The notes beneath the pieces were generated by a model. That model was not told where the DNA came from and made no database searches. It saw only the letters and a program-made list of their open reading frames with translations. The position numbers and the translations under genes are program-made. From Pseudogulbenkiania sp. MAI-1 (lineage in GTDB: Bacteria; Pseudomonadota; Gammaproteobacteria; Burkholderiales; Chromobacteriaceae): a DNA stretch of 64,000 bases. The stretch spans positions 1,585,011-1,649,010 of the forward strand of contig NZ_AZUR01000001.1 of NCBI RefSeq assembly GCF_000527175.1, read 5' to 3'. Position 1 is the first letter of the stretch; every line of letters starts with the position of its first letter. Positions 43,572-53,160 of this stretch are shown piece by piece.

Positions 43572-44608
43572 GCGCGCAACCCGAGTCCTTTACCACCACA
43601 TTGCTCGACCGCCGCATCCGCATGCTGCGCACGGCCATGGGGCCAGTGATCGCCGCCGCGCTGGAAGACCCGGACGTGGTGGAAATCATGCTCAATCCCG
43701 ACCGGTCACTGTGGGTGGATCGCCTATCCTCCGGCCGCGCACCGCTGGGCGTGGAACTGTCCGAGGAGGATGGCGAGCGGATCATCCGGCTGGTCGCGGC
43801 GCACATCGGCGCCGAAGTGCATCGCGGCCAACCGCTTCTGACTGCCGAACTGCCCGAGACAGGCGAACGCTTCGAGGGCATCCTACCGCCCGCTGCACCG
43901 GGGCCTGCCTTCGCGCTGCGCAAGCGGGCTGTGAACATCATCGGCCTGAATCGCTATGTGGCCGACGGCATTCTGTCCGCACCACAGGCCGAGTTCCTTC
44001 GCCATGCGGTGCGGGAGCGGCAGAACATCCTGATCGCCGGTGGCACCAGCACCGGAAAAACCACGCTGGCGAATGCTTTGCTCGCCGAGATCGCCGTCAC
44101 CGGCGACCGCGTACTGGTGCTCGAAGACACCATAGAGCTGCAATGCGCCGCGCGCGACCATGTGCCGCTGCGCACGCGCGCAGGCGTGGTCTCCATGACC
44201 GAGCTGGTGCGCGCCACGATGCGGTTGCGCCCCGACCGCGTGGTGGTCGGCGAGGTTCGCGGCGGCGAGGCCCTGGATCTCATCAAGGTATGGGGCACCG
44301 GCCACCCCGGCGGTATCGCCACCATCCACGCCGGTTCCGCGCTGGGCGCGTTGCTGCGCCTGGAACAGTTGGTTCTCGAAGTCGCGGTGAATCCGCCGCG
44401 CGCACTGATTGCCGAGGCGGTGAACGTCGTCGTGTTCATCGTCGGCCGTGGCCACAAACGCCGTATCGAAACCATCGCCCGTGTCGCCGGCTTCGACGGC
44501 GCGGGCTATCGCCTGGCGGACGTGCTGGAAACGCCGTTTCCAGAACTGCTGCCGCTGTCTTCCGACATTCCTTCCCTGTCCCTCAACCACTCTGGAGAAC
44601 TGCCATGA
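43568..44608 (+). CDS. trbB: Conjugal transfer ATPase TrbB (VirB11-like)
   Basis: A 346-residue hexameric secretion ATPase of the GspE/VirB11 superfamily. Walker A is AGGTSTGKTTLANA; the Asp box and Walker B are LVLEDTIELQC and RVVVGEVRGGEALDLIKVW; the His box is GTGHPGGIATIHA. It powers pilus assembly and transfer at the inner membrane. Confidence 0.94.
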   Translation: MSAQPESFTTTLLDRRIRMLRTAMGPVIAAALEDPDVVEIMLNPDRSLWVDRLSSGRAPLGVELSEEDGERIIRLVAAHIGAEVHRGQPLLTAELPETGERFEGILPPAAPGPAFALRKRAVNIIGLNRYVADGILSAPQAEFLRHAVRERQNILIAGGTSTGKTTLANALLAEIAVTGDRVLVLEDTIELQCAARDHVPLRTRAGVVSMTELVRATMRLRPDRVVVGEVRGGEALDLIKVWGTGHPGGIATIHAGSALGALLRLEQLVLEVAVNPPRALIAEAVNVVVFIVGRGHKRRIETIARVAGFDGAGYRLADVLETPFPELLPLSSDIPSLSLNHSGELP

Positions 44609-44982
44609 CGCACGCCCATGCTTTCCGCTTTTCCGTAAATCCGGCTTCGATCCGCGCTCACCTGCGCCGTCTGGCCGAGCCTGCGCATCACGGCCTGCTG
44701 CTGGCAGCCGCGATGCTGACGATGGCCGGCACCGCGAAGGCGGCCGGTTCCTCGATGCCCTGGGAAGGGCCGCTGCAATCCATCCTCGACTCCATCCAGG
44801 GGCCGGTGGCCCGGATCATCGCGGTCATCATCATCATTTCGACAGGTCTGGCGCTGGCGTTCGGCGACACGTCGGGGGGCTTTCGCAAGCTGATCCAGAT
44901 CGTCTTTGGTCTGTCCATCGCCTTCGCCGCGTCCTCGTTCTTCCTGTCGTTCTTCAGCTTCTCCGGTGGTGCCGTCGTATGA
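44605..44982 (+). CDS. trbC: Conjugal transfer pilin TrbC
   Basis: A 125-residue prepilin (VirB2-like). A long signal region with cleavage near GTAKA-AGSS (about residue 45) is followed by two hydrophobic helices (IIAVIIIISTGLALAFG and IVFGLSIAFAASSFFLSFF) around a short basic loop. In RP4 the mature pilin is cyclised by TraF; no traF peptidase gene is in this window. Coupled to trbB by ATGA. Confidence 0.88.
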   Translation: MTHAHAFRFSVNPASIRAHLRRLAEPAHHGLLLAAAMLTMAGTAKAAGSSMPWEGPLQSILDSIQGPVARIIAVIIIISTGLALAFGDTSGGFRKLIQIVFGLSIAFAASSFFLSFFSFSGGAVV

Positions 44983-45248
44983 GCACGGCCACCGACCTGC
45001 CGGGCTTCGAAGTGCCACTGCACCGCTCGCTGACCGAGCCGATCCTGCTGGGCGGCGCGCCGCGCACCGTGGCGATCGCCAACGGCACCTTGGCCGCCGC
45101 TGTTGGGCTGGGCCTGCAAATGTGGATTCCCGGGCTGGCGCTCTGGATCGCCGGCCACGCGCTCGCCGTTTGGGGGGCGCGCGTCGATGCGCAGTTCATG
45201 CAGGTGTTCGCCCGCCACATCAAGCACAAGCCGCTGCTGGACGTGTGA
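44979..45248 (+). CDS. trbD: Conjugal transfer protein TrbD (VirB3-like)
   Basis: An 89-residue inner-membrane protein. The opening GFEVPLHRSLTEPILLGGAPR is the TrbD/VirB3 motif, and one or two helices follow (TLAAAVGLGLQMWIPGLALW). It cooperates with TrbE in pilus assembly. Coupled to trbC by ATGA. Confidence 0.9.
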   Translation: MSTATDLPGFEVPLHRSLTEPILLGGAPRTVAIANGTLAAAVGLGLQMWIPGLALWIAGHALAVWGARVDAQFMQVFARHIKHKPLLDV

Positions 45249-45258
45249 GGACCGCGCC

Positions 45259-47709
45259 ATGATGAACTTCGCCGAATACCGCCAGCGCCCAGCCTTGTTG
45301 GCCGACTGGCTGCCGTGGGCCGGTCTGGTCGCGCCGGGTGTCGTGCTGAACAAGGATGGAAGTTTCCAGCGCACGGCGCGCTTTCGTGGGCCGGACCTGG
45401 ACAGTGCCACACAGGGCGAGCTGATTGCCACCACGGCGCGGCTGAACAACGCGCTGCGCCGACTGGGCTCGGGCTGGGCGCTGTTTATTGAAGCCGAACG
45501 CCGGCCGGCGGCGGACTATCCGCACTCGACCTTTCCCGAACCGTTGTCCTGGCTGGTGGACGAGGAGCGCCGCGCGACCTTCGAGGACTCCGGCCACCAC
45601 TTCGAGAGCGGCTATCACCTCACGCTCGCCTACCTGCCGCCGGAAGAATCCCGCGCCCGCGCGACCAAGCTGCTGTACGAGAACACACCCAGCGTCGGCG
45701 TGGACTGGCGCGAACGCCTCGCGGCCTTCATCGCCGAAACCGACCGCATCTACGACCTGCTCGATGGCGTGATGCCGGAGATCGCCTGGCTGGACGATGG
45801 CGCAACGCTGACCTACCTGCACGCGACCGTCTCGGCGCGGCGCTATTCGCTGGCGGTGCCGGAAGTGCCGTTCCATCTTGATGCGCTGCTGGCCGATGCG
45901 CCGCTGATCGGCGGCCTGGCGCCCATGCTGGGCGACCAGCACCTGCGCGTGGTGACGGTGCGTGGCTTTCCGACCTCGACCTGGCCGGGGATTCTGGACG
46001 ACCTCAACCGCTTGGGCTTCGCCTACCGCTGGAGCACGCGCTTCCTCTGCATGGACAAGGCCGAGGCCGAGAAGGAGCTGGGCCGCCTGCGCCGGCAATG
46101 GTTCGCCAAGCGCAAGAACGTCCTCGCGCTGCTGCGCGAGTCGATCTTCCAGCAGGAATCGCCGCTGGTCGATACCGACGCCAGCAACAAGGCCGGCGAC
46201 GCCGATGCGGCCCTGCAGGAGCTGGGCAGCGATCAGGTCGCCTTCGGCTACGTCACCGCGACCGTGACGGTGCTCGATGCCGATGCCGACATGGCCGACG
46301 AGAAGCTGCGCCATGTGGAGCGCGTCATCCAGGGCCGTGGCTTCGTGACCATCCCGGAAACGCTGAACGCGGTGGAGGCGTGGCTGTCGTCAGTGCCGGG
46401 CAATGCCTACGCCAACGTGCGCCAGCCCATCGTCTCAACGCTGAATCTCGCGCACCTGATCCCGGTGTCGGCGGTGTGGGCCGGACCCGAGAAGAACGAG
46501 CACCTCGACGGCCCGCCGTTGATCGTCACGCGCACCGAAGGCGCGACACCGTTCCGGCTGGTCACGCACATCGGTGACGTGGGGCATACGCTGGTGGCTG
46601 GCCCGACCGGCATGGGCAAGTCGGTGCTGCTCGCCACGCTGGCGATGCAGTTCCGCCGCTATCCCGGCTCACGCATCTTCGCCTTCGACATGGGACGCTC
46701 GATGCGCGCCACCATTCTTGGCCTGGGCGGCGAGCACTACGACCTGGGTGCCGACGGTTCGATCGCTTTTCAACCGCTCGCGCGCATCGACCGGGAAGGC
46801 TATCGCACCTGGGCGACCGAATGGGTTGAAGGTCGCCTGCGGCACGAGGGGATCAGCGTCGGCCCGGACGAGAAAGCGGCCATCTGGTCGGCGCTGGTCA
46901 GTCTCGCGGGCGCGCCCGTGGAGCAGCGCACGCTCACTGGCCTGTCGGTGCTGCTGCAATCCAACGCGCTGCGCCAGGCGCTCGCACCCTACGTGCTGGG
47001 CGGCGCACACGGCAAGCTGCTGGACGCCGACCGCGACCGGCTGGGTGCTGCGGACGTGCAGTGCTTCGAGATGGAAGAGCTGATGCACAGCAAGGCGGCG
47101 GTGCTGGCCGTGCTGGGTTATCTGTTCGCGCGCTTCGATGAGCGTTTCGACGGCGCGCCGACGCTGCTGATCCTCGACGAGGCCTGGCTGTTCCTGGACG
47201 ACCCGGTGTTCGCGGCGCGCCTTCGCCAATGGCTCAAGACGCTGCGCAAGAAGAACGTCAGCGTCATCTTCGCCACGCAGTCGCTCGCCGACATCAAGGA
47301 CTCGACCATCGCGCCCGCGATCATCGAAAGCTGCGCCAGCCGCATCTTCCTGCCGAATCCGCAGGCCACCGAGCCGCAGATTCGCACGATCTACGAAGGC
47401 TTCGGGCTGAATGCCCGGCAAATCGAGATCGTCGCCACCGCCCAGCCCAAGCGCGACTACTACTACCAGTCGCGTCTGGGCAACCGCCTGTTCGACCTGG
47501 ACCTCGGGCCGGTCACGCTCGCCTTTGCAGGCGCTTCGACGCCGCAGGACCAACGCGCCATCGACAGCGTGCTGCGCGATGCCGAAACACCGGGCTTCGC
47601 CGGCGCCTGGCTGCGTCATCGCGGCCTCGATTGGGCGGCCGACCTGTTGCCGTCCGCTCCCTCGGCCGCGTCCTTCCTTGCTTCTCAACTTCCGGAGGTT
47701 TCACCATGA
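45259..47709 (+). CDS. trbE: Conjugal transfer ATPase TrbE (VirB4-like)
   Basis: An 816-residue ATPase, the largest T4SS component. The CagE/TrbE N-terminal domain comes first; Walker A is GPTGMGKSVLLA (about residue 455) and Walker B LLILDEAWLFLDD, followed by the FATQSLADI segment. It drives pilus biogenesis with TrbB. No interruption is seen. Two adjacent ATG codons are possible starts. Confidence 0.94.
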   Translation: MMNFAEYRQRPALLADWLPWAGLVAPGVVLNKDGSFQRTARFRGPDLDSATQGELIATTARLNNALRRLGSGWALFIEAERRPAADYPHSTFPEPLSWLVDEERRATFEDSGHHFESGYHLTLAYLPPEESRARATKLLYENTPSVGVDWRERLAAFIAETDRIYDLLDGVMPEIAWLDDGATLTYLHATVSARRYSLAVPEVPFHLDALLADAPLIGGLAPMLGDQHLRVVTVRGFPTSTWPGILDDLNRLGFAYRWSTRFLCMDKAEAEKELGRLRRQWFAKRKNVLALLRESIFQQESPLVDTDASNKAGDADAALQELGSDQVAFGYVTATVTVLDADADMADEKLRHVERVIQGRGFVTIPETLNAVEAWLSSVPGNAYANVRQPIVSTLNLAHLIPVSAVWAGPEKNEHLDGPPLIVTRTEGATPFRLVTHIGDVGHTLVAGPTGMGKSVLLATLAMQFRRYPGSRIFAFDMGRSMRATILGLGGEHYDLGADGSIAFQPLARIDREGYRTWATEWVEGRLRHEGISVGPDEKAAIWSALVSLAGAPVEQRTLTGLSVLLQSNALRQALAPYVLGGAHGKLLDADRDRLGAADVQCFEMEELMHSKAAVLAVLGYLFARFDERFDGAPTLLILDEAWLFLDDPVFAARLRQWLKTLRKKNVSVIFATQSLADIKDSTIAPAIIESCASRIFLPNPQATEPQIRTIYEGFGLNARQIEIVATAQPKRDYYYQSRLGNRLFDLDLGPVTLAFAGASTPQDQRAIDSVLRDAETPGFAGAWLRHRGLDWAADLLPSAPSAASFLASQLPEVSP

Positions 47710-48434
47710 AGAAACGTCTTCTTGCCGTCGCTGTTGCCGCCTTGATCGGTGCCATGCCCGTCGCACACGCGCAATGGGTCGTCATCGACCCCACGAATCT
47801 GGCCCAGAACATCCTGACTGCCGCGCACACGCTGGAGCAGATCAACAACCAGATCAAGCAACTCCAGAACGAAGCGCAGTCCTTGATGAACGAGGCTCGC
47901 AACCTCGCGAGCCTGCCGTTCAACGTGGTCAATCGTCTGCGGTCGAACCTGGACACCACGCGCCAACTGATCGCCCAGGCTCGGGGGCTGGCCTTCGATA
48001 TCCAGAACATGGACCAGCAGTTCGCGCAACAGTACCCGGAGCAGTACGCCGCCACCGTGAGCGGCAACCAGATGTTCCAGGACGCACACCAGCGCTGGCA
48101 AAACACGCTCCAGGGCTTGCAGACCGCCATGCGCATGCAGGCGCAAGTGTCGCAGAACCTGAGCCAGGATGAGGGCGTGCTGGCCGATCTGGTCGACCAG
48201 AGTCAATCGGCCACTGGCGCCTTGCAGGCGATGCAGGCCACCAATCAGCTCCTGGCCCTGCAAGCCAAGCAGTCCATCCAGACCCAGCAGCTCCAGCTCA
48301 CGCAGGGTCGCGCGGCCTCGCTGGAACTGGCTCGGCAAGCCGCCGCCGTCGAGCGTGGACGCGAGGTGACGCGCCGCTTCATCGGCGGTGGCACGGCGTA
48401 CACGCCGCAATCCGTGAACTTCTACGGCAACTGA
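47706..48434 (+). CDS. trbJ: Conjugal transfer protein TrbJ (VirB5-like)
   Basis: A 242-residue periplasmic protein. A signal peptide with cleavage at AHA-QWVV (near residue 22) is followed by DPTNLAQNILTAAHTLEQIN, typical of TrbJ, and a long Gln-rich coiled coil. VirB5-like proteins sit at the pilus tip. The start overlaps trbE by 4 nt. No trbK (entry exclusion of RP4) lies after it; eexN at the front may replace that role. Confidence 0.9.
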   Translation: MKKRLLAVAVAALIGAMPVAHAQWVVIDPTNLAQNILTAAHTLEQINNQIKQLQNEAQSLMNEARNLASLPFNVVNRLRSNLDTTRQLIAQARGLAFDIQNMDQQFAQQYPEQYAATVSGNQMFQDAHQRWQNTLQGLQTAMRMQAQVSQNLSQDEGVLADLVDQSQSATGALQAMQATNQLLALQAKQSIQTQQLQLTQGRAASLELARQAAAVERGREVTRRFIGGGTAYTPQSVNFYGN

Positions 48435-48445
48435 CGGATGCGGCC

Positions 48446-49825
48446 ATGAACGACGTTTCCGTCATCGACCGTTTCCTCAATGTCTTCTCCACGTACATCG
48501 ATTCGGGGTTCGGCCTGCTGCACGGTGAAGTCGCTTTCCTGACCGCGACGCTGGTGGCGATAGACATGACCCTGGCTGGTCTCTACTGGGCACTGGGTCA
48601 TGCCACCGGCCAGGGCGAAGACGTGATGGCCAAGCTCCTGCGCAAGGTGCTCTACGTCGGCGCCTTCGCCTACATCATCGGCAACTTCAACTGGCTCTCG
48701 GGCATCGTGTTCCGGTCCTTCGCAGGCCTGGGCCTGACGGCTTCCGGTTCGACCTTGACCATGGCGACCTTCCTGCAGCCGGGGCGCCTTGCCAAGACCG
48801 GCATCGACGCCGCTGCGCCCATCCTGCAGCAGATCAGCGAGATGGCCGGGTTCCCGGAGGTGTTCATCAACATCGCGCCCATCGTCGTGATGTTCCTCGC
48901 CTGGCTGATCGTCATCATCAGCTTCTTCGTGCTGGCGGTGCAGCTCTTCGTCACGCTGATCGAGTTCAAGCTGACCACGCTCGCCGGCTTCGTACTGGTG
49001 CCGTTCGCGCTCTGGAACAAGACCGCTTTCCTCGCCGAGAAGGTGCTCGGCAACGTGGTGTCGTCGGGCATCAAGGTGCTGGTGCTGGCCGTGATCGTGG
49101 GTATTGGAACGGGGCTGTTCGCCGAGTTTCAGGTCACACCCAGTGAACCCTCCGTCGACCATGCACTGGTGGTGATGCTGGCCTCGCTCGCCATGCTGGC
49201 ACTCGGCATCTTCGGCCCCGGCATCGCCACCGGCCTGGTGTCCGGTGCGCCGCAGCTTGGCGCGGGTGCAATGGCCGGTGCAGCGATGGGTGCAGCCGGT
49301 ACGGCCGTTGCGGTCGGTGCCGCCGCAACCGGCGTCGGCAGCGCAGTGGTGGCCGGGGCGCGCATGGCACCGGCTGCCGCCAAGATGGCCGCCAGCGGCG
49401 CGCGTGCCGCTGCCTCGACCGCAGGCAGCGCGCGCTCGGCCTATCAAGCGGGTTCTGCAGCAGCGGGCGGTGGTTTCAAGGGCGCCGCTGCCGGCGTGGG
49501 CAACGTTGCCAAGACCGGTGCGCAAGCTGTTGGGCAAAAGGCCGCCGCCGGGATGCGCTCGCTCAAGGAGCGCGCGGCATCTGCTTTCCGTTCCGACGAG
49601 GCGGGGCCGGCATCTGGAGGCGCCGCCGCATCAGGCCAATCCACCGCCAGCGAAGCCAATTCCGGCAGTGCCGACCCGCAGCAACAGGCACAACCCGCCT
49701 GGGCCAAGCGCCTGCATCGCCGCCAGCAGATCAGCCATGCCGCCACGACCGCCGCCCACACGCTGCGTGGAGGCGACGGTGGCAGTTCGAGCAGCGGCCC
49801 GAGTTTGCACAGTTCCGACGATTGA
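48446..49825 (+). CDS. trbL: Conjugal transfer protein TrbL (VirB6-like)
   Basis: A 459-residue polytopic inner-membrane protein. Residues 1-255 have about six helices with the TrbL signatures FLNVFSTYIDSGFGLL and AGFVLVPFALWNKTAFLAEK. Residues 260-459 are Ala/Gly/Ser-rich low-complexity, likely disordered, then a basic tail. VirB6-like proteins form part of the DNA path across the inner membrane. Confidence 0.92.
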   Translation: MNDVSVIDRFLNVFSTYIDSGFGLLHGEVAFLTATLVAIDMTLAGLYWALGHATGQGEDVMAKLLRKVLYVGAFAYIIGNFNWLSGIVFRSFAGLGLTASGSTLTMATFLQPGRLAKTGIDAAAPILQQISEMAGFPEVFINIAPIVVMFLAWLIVIISFFVLAVQLFVTLIEFKLTTLAGFVLVPFALWNKTAFLAEKVLGNVVSSGIKVLVLAVIVGIGTGLFAEFQVTPSEPSVDHALVVMLASLAMLALGIFGPGIATGLVSGAPQLGAGAMAGAAMGAAGTAVAVGAAATGVGSAVVAGARMAPAAAKMAASGARAAASTAGSARSAYQAGSAAAGGGFKGAAAGVGNVAKTGAQAVGQKAAAGMRSLKERAASAFRSDEAGPASGGAAASGQSTASEANSGSADPQQQAQPAWAKRLHRRQQISHAATTAAHTLRGGDGGSSSSGPSLHSSDD

Positions 49826-49849
49826 AGCCATTCATAAGGAGAACAAACC

Positions 49850-50554
49850 ATGCGATTCAAACGACCGCAGGTGCGCTATGCCGATACGCCGCAGCCTGCC
49901 ACTCCCTACCAATCCGCAGCCCAGGTGTGGGACGAGCGCATCGGCTCGGCCCGCGTACAGGCGAAGAACTGGCGGCTGATGGCTTTCGGCTGCTTGTCGC
50001 TCGCGTTGCTGATGGCGGGCGGCCTGGTGTGGCGCTCGGCGCAGTCCATCGTCACGCCCTACGTGGTGGAAGTGGATCAGGTCGGCCAGATGCGGGCGGT
50101 CGGCGAGGCCGCCACACCTTACCGACCGAACGATGCGCAGGTCGCTTATCACTTGGCGCACTTTGTCGTGCTAGTTCGTTCGTTGTCGATCGATCCCATC
50201 GTCGTGCGGCAGAACTGGCTCGACGCCTACGACTACACCACCGATCGCGGCGCAGGCGTGCTCAACGAGTACGCGCGTACCCATGACCCGTTTGCCCGCG
50301 TCGGTAAGGAGTCGGTCACGGTACAGATCACCAGCGTCGTGCGCGCCAGCGATGCGTCTTTCAACGTGCGCTGGACCGAGCAGCGCTTCGTCAACGGCGC
50401 ACCGGCCGGCACCGAACGCTGGAACGCCGTGATTTCCACCGTCCTGCAAACCCCGCGCACCGAGCAGCGGTTGCGCAAGAACCCTCTGGGCATCTACGTC
50501 AACGGCCTGTCGTGGAGCCGCGAACTCGATGCCACCGAAGGAGCCAAGCCATGA
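49850..50554 (+). CDS. trbF: Conjugal transfer protein TrbF (VirB8-like)
   Basis: A 234-residue bitopic protein. One membrane helix (about residues 45-65, MAFGCLSLALLMAGGLVW) precedes a periplasmic NTF2-like VirB8 domain (VVEVDQVGQMRAVGEA, RQNWLDAYDY, NPLGIYVNGLSWSREL). It nucleates the channel. AAGGAG lies 9 nt before the ATG. Confidence 0.93.
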   Translation: MRFKRPQVRYADTPQPATPYQSAAQVWDERIGSARVQAKNWRLMAFGCLSLALLMAGGLVWRSAQSIVTPYVVEVDQVGQMRAVGEAATPYRPNDAQVAYHLAHFVVLVRSLSIDPIVVRQNWLDAYDYTTDRGAGVLNEYARTHDPFARVGKESVTVQITSVVRASDASFNVRWTEQRFVNGAPAGTERWNAVISTVLQTPRTEQRLRKNPLGIYVNGLSWSRELDATEGAKP

Positions 50555-51564
50555 ACCAGTCTTTCCGCATTTACGCTTTCGTGTTGACGCTTGCATCCCT
50601 GTCGGGCTGCGCCACGCAGGGCACGCCGCCACCAGCCATCTCGCTCGATGAGCCAGTGCAGGCCCAGCCGCTGCCCGAACCGCCCAAGCCGATTGAGGTG
50701 GTGGAGGTGCCGAAGGTGCTGCCGATGCCGGCGCAGATGAATCCTTTGCCTGAGAGCATCGAGGTCAAGACTGCACCTGAACCCGCCGATGAAAAGCTGC
50801 GGGTATCGCGTGCCAACGCCGAGGCGCGCATTGCGCCCACGCGCGAGGGCTACGTCAACGCCATCCAGGTCTGGCCCTTCACGGACGGTGCGCTGTATCA
50901 GGTCTATGCGGCGCCGGGGCGGGTAACTGTGATTTCTCTCCAACCCGGCGAGGAACTGGTGACGGTTGCCGCTGGCGACACGGTACGCTGGATCGTCGGT
51001 GACACCTCCAGCGGCACAGGCGACGCGTTGCGTGTCAGCGTATTGGTCAAGCCGATCCGCTCGGGGCTCAAAACCAATCTGGTCATCACCAGCAGTCGGC
51101 GCACCTACCTGATCGAGCTGACCTCGACCGAACGCGCCTGGATGGCTTCGGTGTCGTGGGAATACCCGAAAGATCGGATGCTGGCCCTGCAACGTCAGGC
51201 GCAGGCCGCGCAGGCGACTGCACCGATCGATGCCGGCCTGTCGCTGGAGAAGATTCGCTTCCGCTACGCCATCAGCGGCAGCACGCCGCCATGGAAGCCG
51301 CTGCGCGCCTTCGACGACGGCGAAAAGGTCTATATCCAGTTCCCGCCAGGCATCGCCCAAGGCGAACTGCCGCCGCTGTTCGTGATCGGCGCTCAAGGCG
51401 ACGGGCAACTGGTGAACTATCGTTTCCGTCCGCCGTACTACATCGTGGATCGGCTGTTCGGTGCGGCCGAACTGCGCCTGGGCGGTGGAAAGGGAAGCGA
51501 TGGGGGCGAAGTGGTGCGCATTGAGCGCACGGATGGAATCGTGGGCGCAGCGCGGGGGAACTGA
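50551..51564 (+). CDS. trbG: Conjugal transfer protein TrbG (VirB9-like)
   Basis: A 337-residue protein. The signal sequence ends in a lipobox SLSGCAT (Cys near residue 22), so it is a lipoprotein here. A Pro-rich stretch precedes the VirB9 domain (PGRVTVISLQPGEELVTVAAGDT, RTYLIELTSTERAWMASVSW, KVYIQFPPG in pieces). It builds the outer-membrane core with TrbI. ATGA overlap with trbF. Confidence 0.93.
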   Translation: MNQSFRIYAFVLTLASLSGCATQGTPPPAISLDEPVQAQPLPEPPKPIEVVEVPKVLPMPAQMNPLPESIEVKTAPEPADEKLRVSRANAEARIAPTREGYVNAIQVWPFTDGALYQVYAAPGRVTVISLQPGEELVTVAAGDTVRWIVGDTSSGTGDALRVSVLVKPIRSGLKTNLVITSSRRTYLIELTSTERAWMASVSWEYPKDRMLALQRQAQAAQATAPIDAGLSLEKIRFRYAISGSTPPWKPLRAFDDGEKVYIQFPPGIAQGELPPLFVIGAQGDGQLVNYRFRPPYYIVDRLFGAAELRLGGGKGSDGGEVVRIERTDGIVGAARGN

Positions 51565-51566
51565 CC

Positions 51567-52859
51567 ATGAGCCAGAACGATACCCCTGACATGCCCATTC
51601 CCGACCCCGCCCCAAAGGTCGCGCCAGAGAACGTGGCGTTGCGAGCCCAGCCGCGTCCGGTGACACGCTTGAACCGGCGCACATTGGCGATCCTGGCCGG
51701 TGGCCTCGCCGTAGCCGTGTTGGGCGCGACCATGTGGTCGCTGCAACCGCGCAAGCGCAGTGCAGGCGAACAGGCCGAGCTTTACAACGTGGATCGCGTT
51801 TCGCGCTCGGAAGGACTTGACCAGCTTCCGACCGATTACTCCAAGCTGCCGCGGGCTTTGCCTCCACAAGTCCCCGAGCTAGGGCCGCCGCTGCCGGGCG
51901 ACTTGGGACCTGCCATCGTGAAATCGCAGCAGCCAGTAACACCCACCTACACGCCGCCTGGCCACGCTCCGGCGAATGCCGAGCACGACGCACAGCGCAA
52001 GGAGGCGGAAGCGGCGGCAGGAGCATCGGTATTCTTCCGTTCCAGCAACCAGCGCGCTGCTGCCGCGCCGACGCAGGTGGCTGCAGCCAGTCCTGCGTCT
52101 GGCCTTGCGGGCTTTGATCCGATGGCCGCAGGACCAGCCTCGACGGCAGCACAGCCGGCCGATCCGACCGCCGTGCAGAACCGGCAGGACCAGAAAGAGG
52201 CGTTCCTGAAAGCCGGAACTACGGAAACCCGCAATTCCGGGAACCTGAAAATGCCAACTTCGCCGTACCAGGTGATGGCAGGGACGGTGATCGCGGGCGC
52301 GCTGGTTACGGGCATCAAGTCCGATCTGCCGGGCGACGTGATCGCCACGGTGACAGAGCCGGTCTATGACACGGCCACGGGTAAGTTTGTACTGATCCCA
52401 CAGGGTTCACGCATCCTCGGCCGCTACAACAGCCAGGTGAGCTACGGGCAAAGCCGGGCACAGGTGGTATGGAACCGAATCATTCTGCCCGACACGTTTT
52501 CGCTGACGCTGGACAACCTGGCTGGTGCCGACCCGGCCGGCAACTCTGGACTGGAGGATGGCGTTGATTGGCATTGGGATCGCATCTTCGCCGGTGCTGC
52601 GCTGACGACGCTGCTGGGCGTCGGTGCCGAGCTGGCCGCGCCGGAGAACCGTCAGAACGGCGATCGCGTCATCAACGCCGGGCGCAATAGCTTGCAGGAC
52701 AGTGTGAACCAGGTCGGCCAAGAGATGACCCGGCGCAACCTCAACATCCAGCCCACGTTGACGGAGCGGCCGGGCCTGCCGGTGCGCATCATCGTTAATC
52801 GGGATCTGGTGTTGCGGCCCTATCAGCCGCTGTTCTTTAATCGGGGGACTTCACGATGA
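51567..52859 (+). CDS. trbI: Conjugal transfer protein TrbI (VirB10-like)
   Basis: A 430-residue protein spanning the envelope. One membrane helix (about residues 38-55, LAILAGGLAVAVLGATMW) and a Pro/Ala-rich periplasmic linker lead to the TrbI/VirB10 barrel (SPYQVMAGTVIAGALVTGI, IPQGSRILGRYNSQVSYGQ, RVQVVWNR type). VirB10-like proteins sense energy from the ATPases and gate the outer pore. Intact. Confidence 0.93.
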   Translation: MSQNDTPDMPIPDPAPKVAPENVALRAQPRPVTRLNRRTLAILAGGLAVAVLGATMWSLQPRKRSAGEQAELYNVDRVSRSEGLDQLPTDYSKLPRALPPQVPELGPPLPGDLGPAIVKSQQPVTPTYTPPGHAPANAEHDAQRKEAEAAAGASVFFRSSNQRAAAAPTQVAAASPASGLAGFDPMAAGPASTAAQPADPTAVQNRQDQKEAFLKAGTTETRNSGNLKMPTSPYQVMAGTVIAGALVTGIKSDLPGDVIATVTEPVYDTATGKFVLIPQGSRILGRYNSQVSYGQSRAQVVWNRIILPDTFSLTLDNLAGADPAGNSGLEDGVDWHWDRIFAGAALTTLLGVGAELAAPENRQNGDRVINAGRNSLQDSVNQVGQEMTRRNLNIQPTLTERPGLPVRIIVNRDLVLRPYQPLFFNRGTSR

Positions 52860-53101
52860 GCACTACGCGCAAGCTGCGGCTGGGTCCGCTGCCCAAGACC
52901 GAGAGCGTCAAGCTGACCTTCGCGTGTCCGACCAGCCTCAAGGCTGACCTTGACCGCTACGCCGCCTTGCATGCGCAGACGTATGGCGAGACGGTCGATG
53001 CGGCGACGCTGATTCCGCACATGCTGGAGGCGTTCATGGCGGGGGATCGAGGATTCAGGAGAGGTACTTCCCCAAAGCTGGTGCCGCAGAAACCAACCTA
53101 G
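52856..53101 (+). CDS. DUF2274 family protein
   Basis: An 81-residue protein of the DUF2274 family, regularly encoded after trbI in Tn4371-type elements. It opens with RKLRLGPLPKTESVKLTFAC and has a ribbon-helix-helix-like middle (LKADLDRYAALHAQTYG, then LIPHMLEAFMAGDRGF). Function unknown. ATGA overlap with trbI. It marks the end of the recognisable element. Confidence 0.85.
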   Translation: MSTTRKLRLGPLPKTESVKLTFACPTSLKADLDRYAALHAQTYGETVDAATLIPHMLEAFMAGDRGFRRGTSPKLVPQKPT

Positions 53102-53126
53102 CAGGATGAAATCCGCCTGCCATACA

Positions 53127-53160
53127 CGAAAGCGCAGCCGATGGCTGCGCTTTCGCTTTT
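53127..53160 (+). terminator. Terminator of the transfer operon
   Basis: CGAAAGCGCAGCC and GGCTGCGCTTTCG are perfect 13-bp complements around GAT, followed by CTTTT. Confidence 0.85.

Larger units (their letters stand above)
37913..53101 (+). mobile_element. Decayed Tn4371/RP4-trb-type integrative conjugative element
   Basis: The block opens with a truncated integrase and ends after trbI and a DUF2274 gene. It carries traG, a copG-like gene and trbBCDEJLFGI in the order typical of Tn4371-family elements, with eexN and a LysR remnant upstream. The relaxase and the parA/repA-type maintenance genes usual for this family are not in the window. Direct repeats marking both attachment sites could not be identified, so the outer borders are approximate. 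Confidence 0.8.
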
